A program made the position numbers and the translations under genes. Positions 1 through 8,382 of a DNA stretch of 51,681 bases are shown here, in pieces. This DNA comes from a virus. A model generated the notes under the pieces. The model saw only the letters and a list, made by a program, of their open reading frames with translations, did not search any database and was not told the DNA's origin. How positions within the stretch are numbered: position 1 is the stretch's first letter; each line of letters opens with the position of its first letter. The DNA lies in the IMG/VR virus record IMGVR_UViG_3300047392_000113, positions 119,152-170,832 of that record; one strand, given 5' to 3'.

Positions 1-151
1 TATGTTTCCCGAACACGTTGAACAAAAAGATATTAATGATATGATTATTAAGGGTGGTATGACACCAAAGGAAATTCTCGAAACGATAAATACAAATACC
101 TTTTCGGGAATTGAAGCGAAATTAAAATTTAGTACATGGAAAAAAGTATGA
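1..151 (+). CDS. C-terminal fragment of a phage protein, possibly DNA primase
   Basis: The open frame enters from the left edge (codons in phase with base 2) and stops at TGA 149-151. About 49 residues are visible. The tail contains KDINDMI and NTFSGIEAKLKF followed by W-K-K, which I recall as resembling the end of T4 gp61-type primases (TOPRIM family). That is recollection of a family pattern, not an alignment. The stop overlaps the ATG of thyX (ATGA), so the two genes are probably translationally coupled. Confidence 0.45.
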   Translation, partial: MFPEHVEQKDINDMIIKGGMTPKEILETINTNTFSGIEAKLKFSTWKKV

Positions 152-840
152 AAGTGAAATTGATTAGTTATAGCAAACCATCCCGACAAATGTATGACGA
201 AGGTTTAGTTGATGCACAAGAGTTAGTTGCGTTTTGTGCTCGTGTCAGTAATCCAAGCAACCAATTCAACACAGAGACAGCAGAGAAGTTAATTCGCTAT
301 TTGGTCAAGAATAAACACTGGTCGCCACTAGAAATGGTCAGTGCTTGTCTTGAAGTTGAAACCACCCGTGACATCGCCAGACAGATGTTGCGTCATCGTT
401 CTTTCTCGTTCCAAGAATTTAGTCAACGCTATGCAGATCCCACTGCAGAAATCGGCGACGCTTTTGTAATTCGTGAAGCGAGATGGCAAGATACAAAAAA
501 TAGGCAAAATTCTGTCGAGGTAGACAAAACAGATGAAGCCCAAAAGTTACTTGCTATTGAATGGGAACGTGCTCAAAAGCGTGTGTTGTACGCTGTTGAG
601 AAAGAATATAAATGGGCTATTGCCAACGGGATTGCTAAAGAACAAGCCCGAGCAGTATTGCCTGAGGGACTGACTGTCTCTCGTTTGTATATGAATGGCA
701 CATTGCGTAGTTGGATTCACTTTATTGAATTGCGTAGCGCAAATGGCACTCAAAAAGAACATATGGAAGTTGCACGTGAATGTGCAAAAGTCATCGCAGA
801 AGTCTTCCCTATGGTGGGTGACTTTGTAAATAAAGAATAA
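148..840 (+). CDS. thyX: Flavin-dependent thymidylate synthase ThyX
   Basis: Makes dTMP from dUMP using methylene-tetrahydrofolate and FAD/NADPH, supplying phage DNA synthesis. The protein is 230 aa, usual for the family. The ThyX signature RHRxxSxxxxSxR appears as RHRSFSFQEFSQR starting near residue 82, and the C-terminal half keeps the LPEGL and R-S-W region that binds dUMP. An ATG at 136 is also in frame, but ATG 148 overlaps the upstream stop (ATGA) and gives the normal MKVKLISY start. It is followed 16 bp later by nrdA, a nucleotide-metabolism cluster typical of T4-like phages. Confidence 0.95.
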   Translation: MKVKLISYSKPSRQMYDEGLVDAQELVAFCARVSNPSNQFNTETAEKLIRYLVKNKHWSPLEMVSACLEVETTRDIARQMLRHRSFSFQEFSQRYADPTAEIGDAFVIREARWQDTKNRQNSVEVDKTDEAQKLLAIEWERAQKRVLYAVEKEYKWAIANGIAKEQARAVLPEGLTVSRLYMNGTLRSWIHFIELRSANGTQKEHMEVARECAKVIAEVFPMVGDFVNKE

Positions 841-856
841 AATATTGGAGCATTAT

Positions 857-2653
857 ATGGAAAGTGTCGTGCATGGCATTAAGGTTGACTATTCTCGTGA
901 TAGTCTGTTCGATGAATTGGGTAAGATCAGATTAAAAGAAAGTTACATGAAGGATGACGAATCCTCACCACAAGAGAGATTTGCATACGTGTCATCGAAG
1001 TTTGGATCTAATCCAGACCACGCTCAACGTTTGTATGATTATTCCTCTAAGCATTGGCTTAGCTACTCTACTCCCATTCTTTCTTTTGGTCGTTCTAAAC
1101 GTGGGCTTCCTATTTCGTGTTTTCTTAACTACATTGAAGACACCGCAGAAGGACTAGTTGATAACCTATCTGAAACTAATTGGTTGTCAATGCTTGGGGG
1201 CGGTGTTGGTATTGGCTTTGGTATTCGTTCAGCTGATGATAAATCTACTGGAGTTATGCCACACCTTAAAATGTATGATGCATCATCACTTGCTTATCGT
1301 CAGGGGCGTACTCGTCGTGGATCTTATGCTGCTTATCTTGATATCTCTCACCCAGACATCATTAACTTCTTAGAGATGCGTAAGCCAACAGGCGATCAAA
1401 ACATGCGTACTCTGAACATGCACCATGGTATTAATATCCCTGATGCATTCATGGAAATTATTGAGAAGTCAATGATTGATCCAGAGTTTGATGATTCTTG
1501 GGAATTGGTTGATCCAGCTTCACATGAAGTTCGTGACAAAGTGTCAGCACGTGAACTGTGGCAACGCATTCTTGAAATGCGCATGATGACTGGTGAACCA
1601 TACATTCACTACATCGATGAATCAAATCGTAAGCTGCCACAACACTTGAAAGATCTTGGTCTTAAAGTTCACCAGTCTAATCTCTGCTCTGAGATTATTC
1701 TTCCAACAAATGAAAAGCGTACAGCTGTATGCTGTTTGTCTTCACTGAACCTAGAGTACTACGATGAGTGGAAAAACGATCCTCTTTTCCTTGCTGATGT
1801 TGCAGAAATGCTTGATAATGTGCTTCAGTATTTTATTGATAATGCACCTTCCTCAATCAAACGAGCGAAGTACTCCGCCATGCGTGAAAGAAGTATCGGC
1901 ATCGGTGCGTTGGGTTGGCATGCCTTCTTGCAAAAGAACAACCTCCCATGGGAATCTTCAATGGCAGTTGGAAAGAACAAACAGATCTTCTCTTACGTAA
2001 GAGGAAAACTCGATGAAGCAAATAAGAAACTCGGATTGGAGCGTGGCGAGGCTCCTGATGCGGTGGGCACTGGGAATCGCTTTAGTCATCTTATGGCTAT
2101 TGCTCCCAATGCTTCTTCTTCCATTCTCATGGGGAATACTTCTCCTTCTATTGAACCTTATCGTGCCAACGCTTATCGCCAAGACACTCTATCGGGTTCT
2201 CACTTGAACAAGAATCGCTATTTAGATAAGGTAGTGAATGATTATGTGGAGACAAACCCTAAAGCAAATGCACAAGAAATCTGGAGTTCGATTATTGCGA
2301 ACGATGGTTCAGTTCAGCACCTCGATTGGATGGACGACTGGACAAAAGATGTTTTCAAAACGTCTATGGAAATTGACCAGCGTTGGGTCGTCCAACATGC
2401 CGCAGATAGGCAAGTATATGTAGACCAAGCGCAGTCTCTGAATGTGTTCTTCCGTCCAGATAGCCACATCAAGTACATCCATGCTGTGCACTTCCAAGCA
2501 TGGAAGCAAGGTTTGAAGACTATGTACTACTGCCGTTCTGACAAAATCGCTAAAGCTGATAAGGTTGCTAAGAAGATTGAACGTGAAGTTATTAAAGAAA
2601 TCAACCTGCACGATCTTGCTCAAGGTAACGAATGTTTGGCATGTGAGGGTTAA
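857..2653 (+). CDS. nrdA: Ribonucleotide reductase class I, alpha subunit (short form)
   Basis: Reduces ribonucleoside diphosphates to deoxyribonucleotides together with NrdB. Of 598 aa, the catalytic landmarks are present: SCFL near residue 88 (first redox Cys), N-L-C-S-E near 275-279 (radical Cys with its Asn/Glu), CCLSSLN near 293 (second redox Cys), the Tyr pair TMYYC near 560 and a C-terminal ECLACEG shuttle tail. It begins almost directly at the barrel, so the N-terminal ATP-cone of cellular NrdA is missing and dATP feedback inhibition is probably lost (inference). ATG 857 was chosen because TTGGAG lies 7 nt upstream; the frame is open to a TTG at 845. Confidence 0.95.
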   Translation: MESVVHGIKVDYSRDSLFDELGKIRLKESYMKDDESSPQERFAYVSSKFGSNPDHAQRLYDYSSKHWLSYSTPILSFGRSKRGLPISCFLNYIEDTAEGLVDNLSETNWLSMLGGGVGIGFGIRSADDKSTGVMPHLKMYDASSLAYRQGRTRRGSYAAYLDISHPDIINFLEMRKPTGDQNMRTLNMHHGINIPDAFMEIIEKSMIDPEFDDSWELVDPASHEVRDKVSARELWQRILEMRMMTGEPYIHYIDESNRKLPQHLKDLGLKVHQSNLCSEIILPTNEKRTAVCCLSSLNLEYYDEWKNDPLFLADVAEMLDNVLQYFIDNAPSSIKRAKYSAMRERSIGIGALGWHAFLQKNNLPWESSMAVGKNKQIFSYVRGKLDEANKKLGLERGEAPDAVGTGNRFSHLMAIAPNASSSILMGNTSPSIEPYRANAYRQDTLSGSHLNKNRYLDKVVNDYVETNPKANAQEIWSSIIANDGSVQHLDWMDDWTKDVFKTSMEIDQRWVVQHAADRQVYVDQAQSLNVFFRPDSHIKYIHAVHFQAWKQGLKTMYYCRSDKIAKADKVAKKIEREVIKEINLHDLAQGNECLACEG

Positions 2654-3304
2654 ATGCTAGAAACGATTTGTGAGACAATGGTTGAGGCGTATCGCCGAAA
2701 CTGGATTACAAGTCGTGATGGTAATGTGAGTATTCGCCATCACGATCGTAATCATTTTTACATCACGCCAAGTGGTGTTCGTAAACAAACAATGCAGCCA
2801 GATCAGTTTAAGAAGATTGCGATTGTTAGGTCTATTAATAGCGGGAACGGAACAGGCGTCTACGGTTATAGTTGGAACGAGATGCTGTATACTGATATTA
2901 GTAGAAATCTAAAACCAAGTGGAGAGATTCCACTTCACTTTGGTTTACAACGAGAACTTGGTCAACACAGTAATGATGTTCGTGTAGTTATGCACTTTCA
3001 TCCAACTTACTGTGTTGCCGCCATGCATGCTGGTATTGAACTTGGTGATATTGCCAAGGACTTTCCAGAGTTAAGTAGATATACTAAGGTGGCATGTAAC
3101 GTACCAGATGTACCACCAATTAGTCAAGAGTTAGCTGATCAGTGTCACAAAAAATTGAAGCTGAATAATAATGGTGACATTTCTTATGATATTGTAGGTA
3201 TCAAAGGACACGGTGTTGTTGCTATTGATAGCAGCCCATGGCGTGCCTTTGAGCATATAGAGAGATTAGAACATATTTGCCAGATAGTTTTGGCATCAAA
3301 ATAA
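2654..3304 (+). CDS. Class II aldolase/adducin-family protein
   Basis: The protein is 216 aa. It resembles zinc-dependent class II aldolases/epimerases (L-fuculose-phosphate aldolase, ribulose-5-phosphate 4-epimerase). GNVSIR occurs near residue 25, SGEIPLHFGL near 93, the zinc-binding H-F-H-P near 115 and a C-terminal GHGVVA motif. The natural substrate cannot be told. ATG follows the nrdA stop directly, with GAGG at the end of nrdA as ribosome binding site. The gene is wedged between nrdA and nrdB, an unusual place for a sugar-phosphate enzyme; a pentose-phosphate or nucleotide-sugar role is only a guess. Confidence 0.8.
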   Translation: MLETICETMVEAYRRNWITSRDGNVSIRHHDRNHFYITPSGVRKQTMQPDQFKKIAIVRSINSGNGTGVYGYSWNEMLYTDISRNLKPSGEIPLHFGLQRELGQHSNDVRVVMHFHPTYCVAAMHAGIELGDIAKDFPELSRYTKVACNVPDVPPISQELADQCHKKLKLNNNGDISYDIVGIKGHGVVAIDSSPWRAFEHIERLEHICQIVLASK

Positions 3305-3313
3305 GGAATAAAA

Positions 3314-4306
3314 ATGGTAAAGAATAAAACTAGTAGAATGACGGATGAGCGCACGTATTTTAAGCCGTTCAACTATCCATGGGCTTATGAAGCATGGTTA
3401 AAGCACGAGCAAGCACATTGGTTGCACACTGAAGTGCCAATGATGGAAGACGTTAAAGATTGGAAAAAGAAACTAACTCCACAAGAAAAACAATTCTTGA
3501 CAAACATCTTTCGTTTCTTCACACAAGGTGATATTGACGTTGCTGGTGGTTATGTCAAGAACTATCTTCCATACTTTCCACAACCAGAGATTCGTATGAT
3601 GTTGTCTGGCTTTGCTGCACGTGAAGCCTTACACATTGCTGCTTACTCACACTTGATTGAAACTCTTGGTCTGCCAGACACAACATACAACCAGTTTCTT
3701 GAGTACCAAGAGATGCGTGACAAGCATGACTACGTAACTGAATTGTCCAGCAAGAACGGAACACTTGAGTCCACCGCTACGCACATTGCAGTATTCTCTG
3801 CATTCACTGAAGGTATGCAGCTGTTCTCTTCATTCATTATGTTGTTGAACTTCCAACGTCACGGCTTGATGAAGGGTATGGGTCAGATCGTTACTTGGTC
3901 TATCGTTGATGAAACAATGCACGCTGAGTCTATGATCAAACTGTTCAAAGAGTACATCAAAGAAAATCCAGAGATCTGGAATGATGAACTTAAAGGAAAG
4001 ATATATACAATCGCTGAGAAGATGGTTGAACTAGAAGACAAGTTTATTGACTTGTCATTTGCTGATAGCGATATGCGTGACCTGCATGCTGCTGATGTTA
4101 AACAATACATTCGTTACATCGCTGATCGTCGCCTTATTTCATTGGGTATGAAAGGCATCTTCAAAGTTAAAAAGAATCCTCTACCTTGGGTTGAGGAAAT
4201 GATCAATGCACCAGTGCATGGCAACTTCTTCGAGAACCGTGTTACAGATTACGCTAAAGGCGCACTGTCTGGTTCTTGGGATGACGTATGGGGAAAAGCA
4301 GCGTAA
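3314..4306 (+). CDS. nrdB: Ribonucleotide reductase class I, beta subunit
   Basis: Ferritin-like small subunit that houses the metal cofactor and radical. It is 330 aa. Ligands follow the class Ia pattern: Asp in GDIDVAGG, Glu/His in REALHIAAY (whose Tyr matches the radical Tyr122 of E. coli), Glu in EGMQLF, and Glu/His in DETMHA. A tyrosyl radical enzyme is therefore likely. AAGGA at 3302-3306 precedes ATG 3314. It closes the nrdA-aldolase-nrdB operon and its stop overlaps the next small gene by one base. Confidence 0.95.
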   Translation: MVKNKTSRMTDERTYFKPFNYPWAYEAWLKHEQAHWLHTEVPMMEDVKDWKKKLTPQEKQFLTNIFRFFTQGDIDVAGGYVKNYLPYFPQPEIRMMLSGFAAREALHIAAYSHLIETLGLPDTTYNQFLEYQEMRDKHDYVTELSSKNGTLESTATHIAVFSAFTEGMQLFSSFIMLLNFQRHGLMKGMGQIVTWSIVDETMHAESMIKLFKEYIKENPEIWNDELKGKIYTIAEKMVELEDKFIDLSFADSDMRDLHAADVKQYIRYIADRRLISLGMKGIFKVKKNPLPWVEEMINAPVHGNFFENRVTDYAKGALSGSWDDVWGKAA

Positions 4307-4458
4307 TGGCAATAACAAAACACTTCGAATGTAAAGAATGTGAAGCAGAAGGTAAGATCGTCGTCAAAGGCAATGATCATCAACTAGCTGATATCGTGTA
4401 TTGCCCAGTGTGTTCTGGGGATATCTATGAAGAAGAGGAATTTGACGAGGAAGAATAA
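4306..4458 (+). CDS. Small zinc-ribbon-like protein
   Basis: The frame encodes 50 aa and starts inside the nrdB stop (TAATG). CECKEC-type spacing (C-K-E-C near residue 9) and C-P-V-C near 33 form two CxxC knuckles, followed by a very acidic tail (YEEEEFDEEE). This is a compact zinc-ribbon with an acidic C-terminus. Tight coupling to nrdB suggests co-expression; a glutaredoxin- or RNR-related role is possible but not shown. Confidence 0.7.
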   Translation: MAITKHFECKECEAEGKIVVKGNDHQLADIVYCPVCSGDIYEEEEFDEEE

Positions 4459-4468
4459 ATAGTCCATT

Positions 4469-4894
4469 ATGTGGACTTATAATTCTAAAATCGTTGAAGA
4501 ACTTCCTGAAGACTGCGTTGGCTTTGTTTACTTAATTGTAAACAAGGTCAACAGTCGTATGTATATCGGGAAAAAACTAGCCAAGTTTTCTAAGACCACT
4601 TACAAGATGGTCACACAGAAAAATGGTGTAAAGAAAAGAAAGAAGATCAAGTCGAAAATCGACTCTGATTGGATGGATTATTACGGTTCAAGCATCGAAC
4701 TAAATAAAGATGTAGAATCTCTCGGGAAGGAAAACTTCAGCCGAGAGATTTTGTTTTTCTGCAAATCTAAGGCAGAGTGCTCTTATATTGAAGCACGAGA
4801 ACAATTCACAAGGAGAGTATTAGAATCAGACGACTACTATAATGGACAAATTTCCGTTAGAGTACATGGTTCTCATATTAAAAATAAGTTATGA
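4469..4894 (+). CDS. GIY-YIG-type endonuclease-like protein
   Basis: The protein is 141 aa. The N-terminus has G-F-V-Y-L-I near residue 18 and M-Y-I-G-K-K near 31, the GIY-YIG catalytic strand pattern, followed by a basic stretch and a conserved Glu-rich helix (YIEAREQF). No DNA-binding tail long enough for a typical homing enzyme is visible, so it may be a free-standing nuclease of the kind common in T4-like phages. Start ATG 4469; its stop overlaps the next gene by 4 bp. Confidence 0.7.
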   Translation: MWTYNSKIVEELPEDCVGFVYLIVNKVNSRMYIGKKLAKFSKTTYKMVTQKNGVKKRKKIKSKIDSDWMDYYGSSIELNKDVESLGKENFSREILFFCKSKAECSYIEAREQFTRRVLESDDYYNGQISVRVHGSHIKNKL

Positions 4895-6018
4895 CTTACT
4901 TACTATTAGTAGTAGCGTTATCTTTATCGGCTGTAGCTGAGTGGTATGCCATCGTTGGTTTGATGGCTATCTTTGCTGCAGCTGCTCAATCCATTATGAT
5001 TATGGGTATTTTGTTAGGTGCATCAAAATTAGTTATTGCTTCTTGGTTATACCGTAACTGGAAAGAAATCCCAACTCTAATGAAGACGTACTTCACGTTT
5101 GCATTAGTTGTGTTGATGATGTTAACTTCGATGGGTATTTTTGGTTTCTTAAGTAAGGCTCACCTAGATCAAGCCATACCTAGTGGTGATGTTGCTGCTA
5201 AGTTAGCATTGATTGATGAGAAAATAAAAACAGAAAAGGACAACATAAATGCAAGTCGTAAAGAACTTACTCAACTCGATGCTCAAGTGGATCAAACCAT
5301 CAGTAGAACAACCGAAGCCAGTGGAGCAGAGCGAGCCATTGCCATCCGTAGAGGACAGCAAAAAGACAGAGCCAGAATCCTTACCGAAATCGGTACAGCG
5401 CAAGCCAAGGTCGCCAAACTCAACGAAGAACGTGCCCCAATCGCCAGCGAAGTCCGTAAAGTCGAAGCCGAAGTTGGACCAATCAAATATATCGCAGCCC
5501 TTATCTACGAAGAAAGCGCCAGCGAAGAAGTCCTCGAAAAAGCAGTAAGAATCGTATCAATTATGATTGTTGCTGTTTTCGATCCGTTAGCTGTATTAAT
5601 GTTGATTGCAGCTAACTGGTCATTGAAACACAATAACAAACCAGACTGGACTAGTTTCTTTACAAAGAAACGAGATGAAGAATTAGACTTCCCAGAACCT
5701 AAAGAAATAAAGGTTGATGACGATATTAATATTGTTGATAAACCAGATGCTTGGGTTGCTGATGTTGGTGAAAAACCAACAGAAGAAGAGCTTCTTAACA
5801 TTGAGGAAGAACCAACTCCTACAGAGTGGTCTCCAGAACTATACCAACGTACTAGACCAAAATCAGAAACAGAATCAGATAAAGCTGCTTCTTTCTTAAG
5901 TAAAGTTAACAAGTCTATTGGCGTAAAAACTATCGAGCAAGAGGTTGAAGAAATCCAAGTTAACGACAAAGGTAAAGTTGTTGAATTTGACTCTGCTGGC
6001 AGAAGAATAACACCCTGA
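4891..6018 (+). CDS. Membrane protein with central coiled coil
   Basis: The protein is 375 aa of unknown function. Three hydrophobic segments lie in residues 1-90, then a charged helical stretch (about 95-215, rich in K/E/Q, predicted coiled coil), another membrane segment near 220-245 (MIVAVFDPLAVLMLIAANW) and a long acidic disordered tail. The centre of the gene is overlapped in another frame by a second reading frame (5249-5548). Over exactly that stretch the codons of this gene switch to C-ending ones (GCC, ATC, GTC), unlike the flanks. It belongs with the following secreted/membrane genes, possibly envelope-associated or virion-associated. Confidence 0.8.
   Translation: MTYLLLVVALSLSAVAEWYAIVGLMAIFAAAAQSIMIMGILLGASKLVIASWLYRNWKEIPTLMKTYFTFALVVLMMLTSMGIFGFLSKAHLDQAIPSGDVAAKLALIDEKIKTEKDNINASRKELTQLDAQVDQTISRTTEASGAERAIAIRRGQQKDRARILTEIGTAQAKVAKLNEERAPIASEVRKVEAEVGPIKYIAALIYEESASEEVLEKAVRIVSIMIVAVFDPLAVLMLIAANWSLKHNNKPDWTSFFTKKRDEELDFPEPKEIKVDDDINIVDKPDAWVADVGEKPTEEELLNIEEEPTPTEWSPELYQRTRPKSETESDKAASFLSKVNKSIGVKTIEQEVEEIQVNDKGKVVEFDSAGRRITP
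5249..5548 (+). CDS. Nested overlapping gene, Pro/Lys/Ser-rich 99-aa protein
   Basis: The frame lies entirely within the 375-aa membrane gene, in the +2 frame relative to the window. ATG 5249 is preceded by AAAGGA at 5235-5240 with 8-nt spacing, a good ribosome binding site in mid-gene. The product begins MQVVKNLLNSMLKW (amphipathic) and continues as a disordered P/S/K/E-rich chain ending in KKSSKKQ. The host frame changes codon preference across precisely this interval, as expected of dual coding. No homologous family recognised. Confidence 0.6.
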   Translation: MQVVKNLLNSMLKWIKPSVEQPKPVEQSEPLPSVEDSKKTEPESLPKSVQRKPRSPNSTKNVPQSPAKSVKSKPKLDQSNISQPLSTKKAPAKKSSKKQ

Positions 6019-6030
6019 TACTTTATAATC

Positions 6031-6037
6031 CTAAATA
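6031..6037 (+). promoter_or_regulatory. Candidate T4-type late promoter CTAAATA
   Basis: CTAAATA lies 54 bp before the next gene in an otherwise empty spacer. T4-like phages use TATAAATA / CTAAATA elements with a gp55-type sigma. The same heptamer occurs at 26809 and 47662. Motif only; no -35 expected. Confidence 0.35.
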
Positions 6038-6090
6038 AAAGTGGATTGAGACGTAATATATTATGCCAATTAATAACTAAAGGTAATAAC

Positions 6091-6570
6091 ATGAACAAGA
6101 ACATCGCTGTAGCGGTGCTTTTTGTTATGACTACATTCTCGGCAATGGCAGAGCCCATTGTGACTGACTCGACTTCTAGAAGCACTTCTGATACAAATTC
6201 GACTTCAACTAGTGTAACAACAGTACACTCCCCACCGCCGACAGCAGTTGCCCCCGCAATCACCGTAATTAACAGTGATGTATGTGCTGTAGGTGCATCC
6301 GCAGCTGTTCAAACTCAAATTCTTGGTATCTCCATGGGCGGTACTCAAGTAGATAAAAACTGCGAACGACTAAAACTCGCTCGTGGTATTTACGATATGG
6401 GTATGAAAGTAGCTGCTGTTTCCGTCATGTGTCAAGACGAACGTGTCTTTACTGCCATGATGAACGCTGGAACACCATGCCCGATCGAAGGTAAAATCGG
6501 CGAGCAAGCTAAGGTGATCTGGGAAGCTAATCCAGAAAAGATCCCACAAAAAGTTAAAAGCAAGGACTAA
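6091..6570 (+). CDS. Secreted protein with Ser/Thr-rich linker
   Basis: The protein is 159 aa. A clear signal peptide spans residues 1-20 (basic MNKN, hydrophobic core, cleavage after AMA). A Ser/Thr/Pro-rich linker follows, then a conserved-looking C-terminal domain with four cysteines (VCAVG, NCERL, VMCQDE, PCPIEG), which could form disulfides in the periplasm or on the virion. AAAGGT precedes ATG 6091. Followed after 2 bp by another secreted protein, so the two probably work in one place. Function unknown. Confidence 0.75.
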   Translation: MNKNIAVAVLFVMTTFSAMAEPIVTDSTSRSTSDTNSTSTSVTTVHSPPPTAVAPAITVINSDVCAVGASAAVQTQILGISMGGTQVDKNCERLKLARGIYDMGMKVAAVSVMCQDERVFTAMMNAGTPCPIEGKIGEQAKVIWEANPEKIPQKVKSKD

Positions 6571-6572
6571 CC

Positions 6573-8381
6573 GTGTCTAGACTGGTTAGTCTTGTACTTG
6601 GTTTTGTACTGAGTCTCTCAGTAGCACACGCACAAGTATCGATACCTGGAACTAATCTTACTGTCACCTCAGTAAATGGTGGAACAGGAACTTTAGTGAC
6701 AGTGCCAATTTCTGGTGCTGCAGGATTGTCCGTAACTGTTGGTACTGGTTCTGCAGCAGTGCCACTGCAAGATATTCGAAACAACCCAGCAGCTGTAAAC
6801 ATTACAACGTATGATGATTCATACAATAATGTTCCACTAGGGTTTGACTTTCCATTCTTTGGTAAGACATTCAACAACTCTTGGGCTATGACCAATGGTT
6901 TGGTTACATTCCAAGATCCTAATCGTTCTGGTTTGGGTGGTGCTTGCTGCGAGGGTGTAGACTTAAGCAAGACAACTGATGCACGTTACAACTATACCAT
7001 CTACGGATTACACACCGATCTGTATTCTTGGAATGGTCAGAACCAATACTACCTTCGTGGCACAAACGAAATGACATATGGTTGGTATAACGTAAGTCAA
7101 TGCTGTAGTAGTCAAGGTGGTAACAGTTTCGAGATTAAGATTAACTCAGCTGGACTAGTTGATACTCGTGTTGCTGGCGCTATGGTAAACTGGAATAGAG
7201 TGACTTCTGGAATGGCAGGTGATCTTTCCAAGGGCGAGTTCTATCAATACTACCATGGTCAGGGATTGAACATAACTGCTGGTAGTTCGAGTATCTTTAG
7301 TTGGCAAGCATTGAGCGGAACTGGTGGCGACTTGTGTGCAGCTAACCCATTGTCTTCACCTACTTGTGCTGGATACCAAGCTGCTTATACTGTCCAACAA
7401 TGTACTATTAGTGCACTATACGACCCATCATGTCCAGGATACGCTGCAGCATTCTTTACTCAGCAATGTTCTATCAGTGCACTATACGACCCATCATGTC
7501 CAGGATACGCCACTGCATATCACGATCAACAATGCTCCATAAATGCGTTATATGCTACAGACTGTTCAGGTTACGAACAAGCATATCTAAACGCACAGTG
7601 TATTAAAGATTCTTTGTATTCTACAAAGTGTGAGGGGTACGCAACTGCTTATGCTATCAAGTATCTTGTTCCACTAGATTCATCAGTAACAACTGCTGTT
7701 AATGCTTCGCTATCAAACACTGCTGCTGTTAAAGCAAATGACCCAACAAATACAGTAGTGGCAACAAACACAGCAAGCACAACAATTAACACTGACGGTA
7801 CAGTATCAACTGGTGTTTCAAAAACTGGTGATACTAACGTTGATAAGGCAATCGCTCCTCCACCACCAACTGCTAACTCTAGTGCAGCACCTGCTGCTGT
7901 TGTTCAATTGGCACCTCCTCCACCACCAGCTGCACAAGCACCACAGGAAAGAAAACCTGAAGGTAAACCAGAAGGTGGTGACAGAGCTGCAGGTGGTCCA
8001 CCACAGATGGCGCAGGGGCAACAAGGTGGAGACTCCAAACCAGCGCAACCAACTGCTCGTCAAGAACTTCAAGCAAAGCGTGAAGCTAATGCAAGAGCAG
8101 AAGCTATTGAGAAGGGTAAGAACCTCGCCAACGAGATGGGTAAGGTTGCTGACATTGAATCTCAGAAACAACTACAGAACGTAGTTATCCAAGCAATGGG
8201 GTTTACTCCAGGATTTGACACATATGGTAAGGCAACAATACCTGACGTTGCTGGATACAAACCATACTCGGTTTATAACAATCAAAAGAATATTGATAAT
8301 CGTACCACACTAAGAATGTTTGGTGGTGCTGATCGACTACACAATGAAATGGTCGATTTACAATACAACAAGGAGAAGTAA
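6573..8381 (+). CDS. Large secreted Cys-repeat surface protein
   Basis: The protein is 602 aa with a GTG start supported by AAGGA six bases upstream, and a signal peptide ending AHA near residue 21. A beta-rich domain (about 25-245, containing a NIDO-like region GFDFPFFG) precedes five tandem repeats of about 21 aa, each with C-x6-9-C and a G-Y-x-x-A motif (about 253-365; for example QQCSISALYDPSCPGYA). A long low-complexity Pro/Gln/Lys region follows, then a C-terminal conserved segment. It looks like an adhesin or virion surface protein. Not recognised as a named family. Confidence 0.75.
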   Translation: MSRLVSLVLGFVLSLSVAHAQVSIPGTNLTVTSVNGGTGTLVTVPISGAAGLSVTVGTGSAAVPLQDIRNNPAAVNITTYDDSYNNVPLGFDFPFFGKTFNNSWAMTNGLVTFQDPNRSGLGGACCEGVDLSKTTDARYNYTIYGLHTDLYSWNGQNQYYLRGTNEMTYGWYNVSQCCSSQGGNSFEIKINSAGLVDTRVAGAMVNWNRVTSGMAGDLSKGEFYQYYHGQGLNITAGSSSIFSWQALSGTGGDLCAANPLSSPTCAGYQAAYTVQQCTISALYDPSCPGYAAAFFTQQCSISALYDPSCPGYATAYHDQQCSINALYATDCSGYEQAYLNAQCIKDSLYSTKCEGYATAYAIKYLVPLDSSVTTAVNASLSNTAAVKANDPTNTVVATNTASTTINTDGTVSTGVSKTGDTNVDKAIAPPPPTANSSAAPAAVVQLAPPPPPAAQAPQERKPEGKPEGGDRAAGGPPQMAQGQQGGDSKPAQPTARQELQAKREANARAEAIEKGKNLANEMGKVADIESQKQLQNVVIQAMGFTPGFDTYGKATIPDVAGYKPYSVYNNQKNIDNRTTLRMFGGADRLHNEMVDLQYNKEK

Positions 8382-8382
8382 G

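Noticed and set aside
5505-6263. 252-codon minus-strand frame
   Set aside because: It spans the end of the membrane gene, the spacer and the start of a signal-peptide gene; its Val/Ser/Thr-rich product is typical of antisense shadows.
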